Of a stretch of DNA of 64,000 nt, positions 35,077 through 43,700 are shown piece by piece. Made by a program: the position numbers and the translations under genes. The stretch comes from Dyella sp. M7H15-1 (GTDB taxonomy: Bacteria > Pseudomonadota > Gammaproteobacteria > Xanthomonadales > Rhodanobacteraceae), in NCBI RefSeq assembly GCF_004114615.1, contig NZ_CP035300.1:2232001-2296000 (forward strand). Direction: 5' to 3'. The notes below the pieces were generated by a model, which saw only the letters and a program-made list of their open reading frames with translations, did no database searches and was not told the origin of the DNA. Each line of letters starts with the position of its first letter. The first letter of the stretch is position 1.

Positions 35077-35275
35077 TGCGTATTTCGGCCCATCGTGACC
35101 GCCCATTTCGGTAAGGCGTGACCGGTCATTTCGGTAAGCCGTGACCGCCCGTTTCGGTTGATCGTGACCGATTTTCGACGGTCACCGAAATCAGCGGTCA
35201 CGGCTTACCGAAACGCGCCCCTCGTTGTGCATAACTTCAACGCAACGGCATCCTCCACGGCTTTTTGGAGTGGCG

Positions 35276-36844
35276 ATGCCGACCCCGCGAGTAGCTATGC
35301 GCAAGATCAAAGAATGTCTTCGACTGAAGCTGGAGTGCGACCTCTCGCACGAACGCATCGCCTTGGCCTTGGGTCTGTCCAAGGGCGTGGTCAGCAAGTA
35401 CGTGAAACGTGCCACGGCCGCCGGACTGGACTGGCCCGGCCTGTCCGCCATGGACGACAACGCGATTGCCGCCCAGTTGTGTATGTCACCACCCGCCGTG
35501 CGTGGCGAGCGGGCGCCCATCGATCTGCCATGGGTGCATCGGGAGTTGCGCCGCAAAGGCGTCACGCGACAATTGTTGTGGCAGGAATACTGCGACGCGA
35601 ACGCTGGCCGTCTCACGTACCAATACACCCAGTTTTGCCAGCACCTCCACGACTACACGGCCTCGCTGCGCCGCTCGATGCGTCAGTTGCACGTTGCCGG
35701 TGAAAAGCTGTTTATCGACTACGCCGGCCCCACCCTTGGCGTCGTCAACCCCGACACCGGCGAGCTGCGGCGAGCGCACATCTTCGTGGCCGTGCTGGGT
35801 GCGTCCAGTTTCACCTATGCCTGCGCCACACCGGGCGAAACGCAGATCGACTGGCTGCGCGGCTTGACGCAGGCGTTGGCATTTTTTGGTGGCGTGCCGG
35901 CGCTGGTGGTACCTGACAATCCGCGCGCGCTGATCACCCAGCCGGATCGCTACGAGCCCGTGCTCAACCGTGCTACGCAGGCGTGTGCAGAGCATTACGG
36001 CATGGCGATCCTGCCGGCCCGCCCACGACGCCCGCAGGACAAGGCCAAGGTCGAGGTCGGCGTGCAGGTGGTCGAGCGCTGGATCCTCGCGCGCTTGCGC
36101 CATCCGTGCTTTTTTACCTTCAGCGCTCTCAATCACGCCATCGCCGACCTGCTGACGGACTTGAATGCACGGCCGTTCAAGAAGCTCGACGGCTCGCGCC
36201 GTTCGTGGTTCGAGACGATCGACCGTCCCGCCCTGATGCCCTTGCCGGCGCAACCCTATGAGCCGGCGCGCTTCAAGCCGTGCAAGGTCAACATCGATTA
36301 CCACATCGAGGTCGATGGCCATTACTACAGCGTGCCGCATAGCCTGGTACGCAAGACCGTCGAGGCGCGCATCACCGACACCACCGTCGAGATCCTGCAT
36401 GCCGGCCAGCGCATCGCCAGCCACGTCCGCTCCCCGGCGCGCGGACGCCACACCACCGTCGCCGACCACATGCCGGCCGCACATCGTGCGCATCGGGAAT
36501 GGTCACCCGGTCGCTTCCTGCACTGGGCCGACACGATCGGCGCGGCAACCCGTCAGTTGGTCGAGCACCTGCTGACCGAGCGCCCGCATCCGGAGATGGG
36601 CTATCGCAGTTGCCTGGGGCTGCTGGCGCTCGCGCGCCAGTACGGCGACGACCGCCTGGAAGCGGCCTGCGCACGCGCGTGGGCGATCGGTTCGCGCACG
36701 CGCAAATCCGTGCAGTCGATCCTGCACAACAAGCTCGATCAACACCCCTTGCCCAGCGCCATCGCCCAAACCGACTGGGTCACACCCGACCACGTCAACC
36801 TGCGTGGCCCCACCTATTACCGCGATCCACCCACCACTCACTGA
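35276..36844 (+). CDS. istA: IS21 transposase IstA
   Basis: The ATG giving [18 protein letters not shown] is the family start; 522 residues follow, within the usual range. There is an N-terminal helix-turn-helix ([19 protein letters not shown]), then the DDE core with [12 protein letters not shown] (Asp), [10 protein letters not shown] (Asp) and [14 protein letters not shown] (Glu). The gene appears intact, but its partner IstB is interrupted, so the element should be inactive on its own. Confidence 0.93.
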   Translation: MPTPRVAMRKIKECLRLKLECDLSHERIALALGLSKGVVSKYVKRATAAGLDWPGLSAMDDNAIAAQLCMSPPAVRGERAPIDLPWVHRELRRKGVTRQLLWQEYCDANAGRLTYQYTQFCQHLHDYTASLRRSMRQLHVAGEKLFIDYAGPTLGVVNPDTGELRRAHIFVAVLGASSFTYACATPGETQIDWLRGLTQALAFFGGVPALVVPDNPRALITQPDRYEPVLNRATQACAEHYGMAILPARPRRPQDKAKVEVGVQVVERWILARLRHPCFFTFSALNHAIADLLTDLNARPFKKLDGSRRSWFETIDRPALMPLPAQPYEPARFKPCKVNIDYHIEVDGHYYSVPHSLVRKTVEARITDTTVEILHAGQRIASHVRSPARGRHTTVADHMPAAHRAHREWSPGRFLHWADTIGAATRQLVEHLLTERPHPEMGYRSCLGLLALARQYGDDRLEAACARAWAIGSRTRKSVQSILHNKLDQHPLPSAIAQTDWVTPDHVNLRGPTYYRDPPTTH

Positions 36845-37352
36845 AAAGGAGACCACCTTGTTGATCCATCCCACCCTTGAACACTTGCGTGCCCTCAAGC
36901 TCGACGGCATGGCACAGGCGCTGGAAGAACAGCGCCTGTTGCCGGCCTGTCACGATCTGCCGTTCGAAGATCGGCTCGGCATGCTGGTCGATCGCGAACG
37001 CCATTGGCGTGACGGTCGACGGCAGGAACGATTACTTCGTGTGGCCAAGCTCAAACACGCCCAGGCCTGCCTGGAAGATGTGCAGTACAGCGCCGACCGC
37101 GGTATCGACAAACGCCTGATCGCCACCTTGTCCGGCGGCGACTGGATCCGGCAGGGGCAAAGTGTGTTGCTGACCGGTCCGACCGGGGTTGGTAAAACGT
37201 GGCTGGCGTGTGCGCTTGGACAACATGCCTGCCGCCAAGGCTTCCCGGTGCTGTATCAGCGTGTGCCACGCCTCGCCGAGATGCTACGCATCGCCCACGC
37301 CGACGGCAGCTTCGGTCGCGTGCTTGCTCAGTTGGCGCGCATCGACGTGCTA

Positions 37353-38197
37353 GAGCATGTCGTCATAAGATTCTGAGCCACATGACGAGGCAGCGAATTT
37401 GCACAGCGGCAAGGAAAGAGGACAGATTCTTCGCGTAGCGTGTCGCCACACCACGCCACTGTTTCAGGTACAAAAACGCATTCTCAACCAGGTGGCGATG
37501 ACGATACAGGTACGTGTCGTAGTCGCGCGGCTCTTTTCGGTTTTTACGTGGCGGAATATGCGCCTGCATGCCTTGCTCATGAGCCTGCTCAACAATGGCA
37601 TCACTGTCATAACCTTTGTCGGCCATGAGATGCTCAGCAGGAATGTCTTTGATCAGTTCCGCAGCCTGCGAACAATCTGCCCGGGTACCCTCTGTAACAA
37701 GAATTCGGACTGGCATACCATGCGCATCCACGGCCAAATGTATCTTGGTGTTGCGCCCCCTTTTGTGAGACCTATGCCCTGATTGCCGCCACGAGCTCCC
37801 GCTGCATGAGGATGAACCTTGCAGTGACTGGCATCGATCATCAGCCACTCAAAGTCCGGCTCATCCATCACACGTTCCAACAGACCTTCCCATGTGCCGT
37901 TATCGCGCCAGCGACAAAAGCGCCGATGGGTATTCTTCCAATCGCCGTACTCGGGTGGTAAATCTCGCCACGGCGCTCCGGTGCGAAGTATCCAGAACAC
38001 TGCGTTGATGAATTGCCGATTATCTTTGGCTACACGCCCCCATCGGCCCGCTTGACCCGGCAAATGGGGTTCAAGCAAACCCCATTTTTCATCGGAGATG
38101 TCATGGCGTCGATAGGCCGCAGTCACAGAGGATTCCATCCAGCAAGATTCCATGGCGGGTAGTTAACCATATTTCAACACCTCATGACGACAGGCTC
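37353..38197 (-). mobile_element. IS5-family element, copy C (845 bp)
   Basis: Identical ends and layout to copies A and B, with flanking TA at 37351-37352 and 38198-38199. It lies inside istB of the IS21 element, so it arrived after the IS21 insertion into rhs. The near identity of the three copies indicates a recent burst. Confidence 0.95.
37363..38138 (-). CDS. IS5-family transposase (two overlapping frames, copy C)
   Basis: Frames 37653-38138 (N-terminal) and 37363-37848 (C-terminal) correspond to those of copies A and B. An upstream start 15 bp further away exists only in this copy because of a single-base difference and is probably not used. Confidence 0.88.
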
Positions 38198-38556
38198 TAA
38201 TCCTTGACGATTGGGGCATGACACCGCTCGATCAGGCGGCGCGCCATGATCTGCTGGAGGTCATCGACGATCGCGGCAACGGCAAATCGACCCTCATCAC
38301 CAGCCAGCTACCGATCGAACACTGGCACGCCTGGCTCAACGATCCCACCCTCGCCGATGCCATCCTCGACCGTCTCGTACACCGCTCTCATCGCATCGTG
38401 CTGAAGGGCGAATCGATGCGCCGAAAGTCCTCCGCCAAGCCAGCCGCCGATACCTCATCGTGACCGGTCCAGTTACACTCGAGTGCACCGCACAATGACT
38501 GGCGCTGACCGGTCACGATCAACCGAAATACGCGGTCACGATCGCCGAAATCCGCA

Positions 38557-39663
38557 ATTGAGGTCAAACGTCGCCGGCTGCGTGGTCGCCGTCGGCAGCA
38601 CGTCCGTGGCGAAGCTGCCGCCTTTGCTGATGATGCGTCCGTCGGCATCGTAGGCATACGTCAGATTGCCCAGCGCGGTGCCGTTGCCTTGCGCGTAGCT
38701 GAGTCCGGTCAGTTCGCTCGCGGTGTCATAGCCGTAGTTGACGGTGATGCCGTTGGGCAGCGTCAGCGTGGCTCGTCGGTTGTCGGCGTCATACGCCAAC
38801 TGCACCGTTTCGCTGCCTTGGGTGATGCCGGTGAGGCGATTGGCGTTGTCGTAGCCGTAGTTGGCGATCGCTTGCGCCGCTGCGGTCATGCTGGTGCGCC
38901 GGCCGGCGGCATCGTAGGTGTAGCTGACGCTGCCTTGCGGCGCACTGGTGCTGGTGACGCGATCCAGGCCGTCGTAATCCCAGCTCAGCGTGCCGCTGGT
39001 CGAGTCGGTCAGGCTTGTGATGCGGTTGCCGGCGTCGTAGCTGGCCTGGATGCCGGAGCCATCCGCGTAGGACACCAGGCTTTTGCGGTTGAGCGCGTCG
39101 TAGCTGATGTCGGTGGCTTGGCCTTTGCGATCCGTATGCGTGAGCACGTCACCCATGCCGTCATACGTCCATGACTCGCTCTGGTTCATCGCATCGGTGC
39201 GCGTGACCAGCCGGTTGCGGTTGTCGTAGGCGTAGTGGATCACGCCCGTGTTGGGCAGCGTCACGCTCAGCAGGTTGCCGTTGCCGTCGTAGTTTTGCGT
39301 GGTGGTCTGGTTGAGCGCATCGGTGGCCGATACCGCCCGATTGTTGGTGTCGTACTGCGCAAGGGTGACGTTGCCCAGCGCATCGCGCGTGGCGATGCGG
39401 CGGCCCAGCGTATCGACCACGTAGTTCGTCGTGCGGTTGAGCGGATCGGTGAGGCTCTGCAGGTCGTAGCCCTGATAGGCAAAGCTCATCGTATGGCCCA
39501 GCGCATCTTGCACCGTCGTCGGCTGGCCGGCGGCATTGCACTGGATCGTGGTGCCGTGACCCAGCGGGTCGGCGACCTGGGTGAGGCACACGTTGAAACC
39601 CAGGGCATGTGCTCTTTCCGTCGTTGGATGAAAGTGCAACCTGACCCCTGTTTCCGTGATCAT
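38557..39663 (-). pseudogene. 5' part of a displaced rhs module (core repeats), cut by IS21
   Basis: On the minus strand the frame opens with MITETGVRLHFHPTTERA, then joins rhs core at CLTQVADPLGHGTTIQCNA and continues through many YD repeats (YDGNGNL, YDALNRK, YDAAGRR, YDADNRR) to TTQPATFDLN, where the IS21 begins. The module continues at 34796-35076 and 33163-33950. It lacks the Rhs N-terminal export and DUF6531 regions, so even before the insertions it was a silent displaced module. Confidence 0.9.
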
Positions 39664-39737
39664 CCCATCAGCGTCATAGCTGACATCAATATTAGAAGAT
39701 GCAGTCGAAAGAGGTACATCGGCCGCGGGAGCAAGGG

Positions 39738-40079
39738 CTAGTCTTCAAAATACGGTTCACCATCGTCGAAATAGAGATCATATTTTTTGCTCAATCTACG
39801 CAAATGATCTTCCATATGCTGAATAGCCAGCTCGACTGCTTGAACTTCGTCGGCTCCGTACGTGACCCATTCCTTCTCATCAAGTCCGTCGAAGCTCATA
39901 AGACAGCCTGACGTCCACCCAGAGACATCGAAGTCGACCGACCCTGGTTCAACAATCAATGGCTCATGAAGACGAACGGTGAACGCTCTTCGCGTCGGAT
40001 CATCTTTGAAGGCGTAGGCGAGCCTACGCGTGGCGATAACGCGAGGTGATGATGTGCCCACTATTCTTCCCCCATACAC
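39738..40079 (-). CDS. DUF6968-like protein, candidate immunity protein of displaced rhs module 2
   Basis: The 113-residue protein (VIATRRLAYAFKDDPTRRAF, VDFDVSGWTSGCLMSFDGLD, GADEVQAVELAIQHMEDHL) resembles small DUF6968-type proteins: a beta sheet with a C-terminal helix. It starts 12 bp after the stop of the rhs module at 40092, the place of an immunity gene. It has no signal peptide, so its partner toxin should act in the cytoplasm. Family assignment is from pattern only. Confidence 0.65.
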   Translation of the reverse strand: MYGGRIVGTSSPRVIATRRLAYAFKDDPTRRAFTVRLHEPLIVEPGSVDFDVSGWTSGCLMSFDGLDEKEWVTYGADEVQAVELAIQHMEDHLRRLSKKYDLYFDDGEPYFED

Positions 40080-40091
40080 TGTTCGTAATTT

Positions 40092-43000
40092 TTACGCACT
40101 GCCGCCATGCACATAAATCGCTTCTTTCCCGTCAAACATGGCGCATGTAGCTAACCCGCTTTTATAAAGCGCCGCACAGCGGTCGTCCTTTCCATCTTCA
40201 TCTTGTGGACATTGGTTGGGAATAGGCCGCACCTTATCCCCCGGAAATGGGATGACATTGTCGTCGGGAGTAGAGTTAACGGTCGTTGCACCCGGCGCTA
40301 CGCCAGTATCGGAGTTATTGCCAATTATGCCGCCAACGGCAGCGCCCACCGTTGTTCCTACACCGATCGTCCATGCAACTTCTGGCGCTATGAGCGGCGC
40401 ATTGCCACCAGCGGTAACCCATGTGGCTCCTATAGCACCCACCGTACCGATGGTCCCTCCGATTGCCGCACCCCATGCAGCACCAGTCGAGGCTGCACTA
40501 AAGCCCAGAGGGTCATTAAAGTCCACGGGATCGCCCCTGAATCCAGCATAGAAACTTAGCTGTCCACCAGCAAAACCCGCAGGATCTTCACTAATGAAGC
40601 CACCCATCATCGGGCTGTAATAGCGCGCACGGTAGTAGTAGAGCCCTGCCGTATCAGCTTCCCTTCCCATGTATTGGTACGGATTCGTAAACCCCGTCGT
40701 GGTATCACTTGGCGTCACATTGCCATATGGGTCATAGCTGTACTGCTGCCTGATTGCTCCGGTCGTATCGGTCAACGCAATCGTGTTGTTCAATGTATCA
40801 GTCAAGAAGTATGCGCGCCCTATAACGTCATTGCGCGCATAGCGTTCATCAATATCCAATCCATTGAAGATCGGATTAACTGTGCTGCCCTGGGTCTCCT
40901 GTGCGGCGTTTTGGGCATCATAGAGATATTGCGTCGGCGGTCCGGCTTGTACTGCCTTGCTCGTTCTACGACCGAGCGCGTCATACGTATAACTCAGCTG
41001 CACCACACCGCCTTGGCTCACTTGGATGAGTTGGTTTCGCGCATTCCACGTATACGTGTTGGTCCCATCACTGGTCAGGTTGCCGTTCGCGTCGTAAGTC
41101 AGCGCCTGCCCGTTGAAACTCGTCTCCCGATCATTCAGGTCAAACGTCGCCGGCTGTGTGGTCGCCGTCGGCAGCACGTCCGTGGCGAAGCCGCCGCTCT
41201 TGCTGATGATTCTTCCGTCGGCGTCATATCCGTAAGTCAGGTTGCCAAGCGGGGTGCCGTTGCCTTGCGTATAGGTCAGCCCGGTCAGTTCGCTGGCGGT
41301 GTCGTAGCCGTAATTGACGGTGATGCCATTGGGCAGCGTCAGCGTGGTCCGTCGGTTGTCGGCGTCATACGCCAGTTGCACTGTTTCGCTGCCTTGCGTG
41401 ATCGTCGTGAGGCGGTTCGCATTGTCGTAGCCGTAGTTGGCCGTCGCTTGCGCCGCTGCGGTCATGCGGGTGCGTCGGCCGGCGGCGTCATAGGTGTAGC
41501 TGACGCTGCCTTGCGATGTGCTGGTGCCGGTGACGCGGTCCAGGTCATCGTAGCCCCAGCTCAAGATGCCGCTGTTGGAATCCACGAGGTCCGTCAGGCG
41601 GTTGCCCGCATCGTAGCTGGCCTGGGTACCCGAGCCGTCGGCGTAGGACACCAAACTTCTGCGGTTAAGCGCGTCGTAGCTGAGGTCGGTAGTTTGGCCT
41701 TTGCGATCCGTATGCGTGAGCACGTCGCCCATGCCGTTATAGGTCCACGACTCGCTTTGCTTCATCGCATCGGTGCGCGTGATCCGCCGGTTGCGGTTGT
41801 CGTAGGCGTAGTGGATCACGCCGGTGTTGGGCAGCGTCACGCTCAGCAGGTTGCCGTTGCCGTCGTAAGTTTGCGTCGTGGTTTGATTGAGCGGGTCTGT
41901 CATAGCCGTTACACGATCGTTGTTGTCATATTGCGTGAGCGTGACATTTCCCAATGGATCGCGGGCGGCAATCCGACGTCCCAAAGTATCGACCACGTAG
42001 TTGACCGTGCGACCAAGCGGATCGGTAACACTCTGCAGGTCGTAGCCCCGGTAAGTAAGACTCACGGTATGGCCCAACGCATCCTGCACCGTCGTCGGCT
42101 GGCCGGCGGCATTGCACTGGATCGTGGTGCCGTGGCCCAGCGGGTCGGTGACCTGGGTCAGACAACCATTGGTGTAACTGAAGCTGGTGGTGTGATTCAG
42201 CGGGTCGGTGATCGAGGCGAGCTGGTTGTAGTCGCTGGTGTAGGTGAACTGGGTGGTGACGGCGTTGGATGTGCCGGATAACCGCGTGATGCTGGTGACG
42301 TTGCCCAGCGCATCGTGGGCGTAGGCGGTGGTGCGGCCCAGGGCATCCGTTTGGCTGTCGAGTAAGCCCGACGACTCACGGTTGAACGTGGCGGTCTGCG
42401 CCAGCGAGGTACCGTAAGCCTCCGTGATGCTGGAGGGATAACTGCTCACTGGATCGAAGGCGACCTGCTCCTGGTTGCCATTCGGGTCGGTCACCGTGGT
42501 CGCCGTGACGACGTTGTTGCTGTCAGTGATATAGGCAAACTGATAGGACGTGTTGTCGGCGTAGGTTTGCTTGGTCACTCTTCCATTGGCGTCGTACTGA
42601 TTGGTCACCCACACATGGCCGCGCCGATCCTGCATGGTGAGCATGTGGTGGTTGGCGTCGTAGGTGTATTGCTCGGTGGTGTTGTCCGGGTACGTGACCG
42701 TGGTCAGGCTTCCGGCGCTGTTGTAGGCATAGCCGAGGGTGCGACCGCTGTGGTCGACGGCACTAGTGACGCGGTTACCGCTGTCGTAGTTGAAGGTGAG
42801 GGTGCGGCCACTGGGTGAGAGGGCTTGTTCGAGCAGGCCGCCGTTGTAGGTGTATTGAATCTGGTTGCCGTAGCGGTCTTGTATCCACGACAGGCTGTTG
42901 GGCACATGACGGGTGAAGGCGTACTGCGTGCCGTCCTTCATCGTCACGATCCAGTGGGCGGCGCTGGGCGTGGTGTCGTAGACGAACTGCAGGGTGGCGC

Positions 43001-43232
43001 CATACAGCGACGAATCGGTGTCGGTGTGCTCCCACACGGTACCGGCCGGGAACGGCCAATTGGCCGAACCGCTGACCAAATGGAAGTTCACCCCCTCGCC
43101 GCACGGCAACACCATTTGCACCGTGTTGAAGACGTGATCGTTGTTGGGTGATCCTAAATAAGGCAACCTGACCCCGATGTTGACCCCGATGTTGCTGACA
43201 CCGATGTTGGCACTCCTTGACGGTTCCTCCAA
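40092..43232 (-). CDS. Displaced rhs module 2: core repeats plus its own C-terminal tip
   Basis: The 1046-residue frame has no signal sequence and lacks the Rhs N-terminal domains; it opens with a short unrelated leader (NIGVSNIGVNIGVRLPYLG) joined to rhs at PNNDHVFNTVQM. A long YD-repeat core follows, then LYYYRARYYSPMMGGFISED and the boundary DFNDPLGF. The tip (about 135 residues) begins with hydrophobic Gly/Ala segments and ends NQCPQDEDGKDDRCAALYKS ... YVHGGSA; a DxxCxxLY pattern like this occurs in other rhs tips. Most of the core is nearly identical to the full-length gene. It begins 6 bp after the upstream immunity gene and probably serves as a recombination donor. Confidence 0.88.
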   Translation of the reverse strand: MEEPSRSANIGVSNIGVNIGVRLPYLGSPNNDHVFNTVQMVLPCGEGVNFHLVSGSANWPFPAGTVWEHTDTDSSLYGATLQFVYDTTPSAAHWIVTMKDGTQYAFTRHVPNSLSWIQDRYGNQIQYTYNGGLLEQALSPSGRTLTFNYDSGNRVTSAVDHSGRTLGYAYNSAGSLTTVTYPDNTTEQYTYDANHHMLTMQDRRGHVWVTNQYDANGRVTKQTYADNTSYQFAYITDSNNVVTATTVTDPNGNQEQVAFDPVSSYPSSITEAYGTSLAQTATFNRESSGLLDSQTDALGRTTAYAHDALGNVTSITRLSGTSNAVTTQFTYTSDYNQLASITDPLNHTTSFSYTNGCLTQVTDPLGHGTTIQCNAAGQPTTVQDALGHTVSLTYRGYDLQSVTDPLGRTVNYVVDTLGRRIAARDPLGNVTLTQYDNNDRVTAMTDPLNQTTTQTYDGNGNLLSVTLPNTGVIHYAYDNRNRRITRTDAMKQSESWTYNGMGDVLTHTDRKGQTTDLSYDALNRRSLVSYADGSGTQASYDAGNRLTDLVDSNSGILSWGYDDLDRVTGTSTSQGSVSYTYDAAGRRTRMTAAAQATANYGYDNANRLTTITQGSETVQLAYDADNRRTTLTLPNGITVNYGYDTASELTGLTYTQGNGTPLGNLTYGYDADGRIISKSGGFATDVLPTATTQPATFDLNDRETSFNGQALTYDANGNLTSDGTNTYTWNARNQLIQVSQGGVVQLSYTYDALGRRTSKAVQAGPPTQYLYDAQNAAQETQGSTVNPIFNGLDIDERYARNDVIGRAYFLTDTLNNTIALTDTTGAIRQQYSYDPYGNVTPSDTTTGFTNPYQYMGREADTAGLYYYRARYYSPMMGGFISEDPAGFAGGQLSFYAGFRGDPVDFNDPLGFSAASTGAAWGAAIGGTIGTVGAIGATWVTAGGNAPLIAPEVAWTIGVGTTVGAAVGGIIGNNSDTGVAPGATTVNSTPDDNVIPFPGDKVRPIPNQCPQDEDGKDDRCAALYKSGLATCAMFDGKEAIYVHGGSA

Positions 43233-43238
43233 CGTAAA

Positions 43239-43700
43239 TCAGTGATGCGACTGAGTGAGCATGTCAGCCGCTTCCTTGCTGCCGCCTTTCGCGGCTAGTT
43301 TCAGCCATTTGAGACTTTCGGCAGAGTCAGCCTTTACTCCCTCTGCACCACTGGCATAAGCCTTTGCAACGGCAAGCTCATAAGGGGCTGCGGGATCAAC
43401 GCCTTCCTCGACAACTACCGACCCGAAAGAACCAAGTCGATGGAACCAGTAAATCGCGTCCGCGTCGCTTTTCGGAATGCCGCCGCTCCCATACGCATAG
43501 ATCGAACCAACAAGCATCTGAGCTGTTTTATCGCCAAACTGCGCAAGTGGTTTCAATCGCGCCAATGCCGCAGCGCCGTTTCCCTCCTTTAACGCGTGCA
43601 CGCCTCTATCCATTTGATCGTTTCGCAAAAGGAGCAATCCCACCCCAATCACCACCAACGCCACAACAGCACCCAGGAGGCGAACAAGCAGCTTAGTCAT
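43239..43700 (-). CDS. Membrane-anchored Sel1-repeat protein, candidate immunity to the Tlde1-like toxin
   Basis: The 153-residue protein has an N-terminal transmembrane helix (LLGAVVALVVIGVGLLLL, about residues 8-25) and then Sel1-like repeats (AQMLVGSIYAYGSGGIPKSD, AVAKAYASGAEGVKADSAES). The repeats would face the periplasm. Its start overlaps the stop of the 1774-residue rhs gene by 4 bp, the typical toxin-immunity layout. A periplasmic anchor fits a toxin that attacks peptidoglycan. Function is inferred. Confidence 0.8.
   Translation of the reverse strand: MTKLLVRLLGAVVALVVIGVGLLLLRNDQMDRGVHALKEGNGAAALARLKPLAQFGDKTAQMLVGSIYAYGSGGIPKSDADAIYWFHRLGSFGSVVVEEGVDPAAPYELAVAKAYASGAEGVKADSAESLKWLKLAAKGGSKEAADMLTQSHH

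Larger units (their letters stand above)
36858..38463 (+). pseudogene. istB: istB, interrupted by IS5 copy C
   Basis: A TTG start 13 bp after the istA stop gives [20 protein letters not shown]; Walker [10 protein letters not shown] lies at about residue 99-107. The frame is broken after ARIDVL by IS5 copy C (37353-38197) and resumes at 38199 as [20 protein letters not shown] through to AADTSS. Fusing both sides at the single TA gives DVLILDDWG, the normal Walker B region. IstB is the ATPase helper that directs IS21 insertion. Confidence 0.93.
35077..38556 (+). mobile_element. IS21-family element (3.48 kb including a nested IS5 copy)
   Basis: The ends are TGCGTATTTCGG and CCGAAATCCGCA, with the 8-bp direct duplication attgaggt at 35069-35076 and 38557-38564. 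Both ends carry several repeats of a cggtcacg/accg-type motif near ATTTCGGT (35081-35215 and 38500-38556), typical of the multiple transposase-binding sites of IS21. It contains istA, and istB interrupted by IS5 copy C. It disrupts the core of a displaced rhs module. Without the nested IS5 the element would be about 2.63 kb. Confidence 0.95.

Noticed and set aside
40674-42281. Long open frame (535 codons) on the plus strand opposite rhs module 2
   Set aside because: It is a shadow of the repetitive rhs YD-repeat coding sequence; the translation is low-complexity Val/Arg/Gly/Ala text with no domain, and the same shadow recurs opposite the full-length gene.
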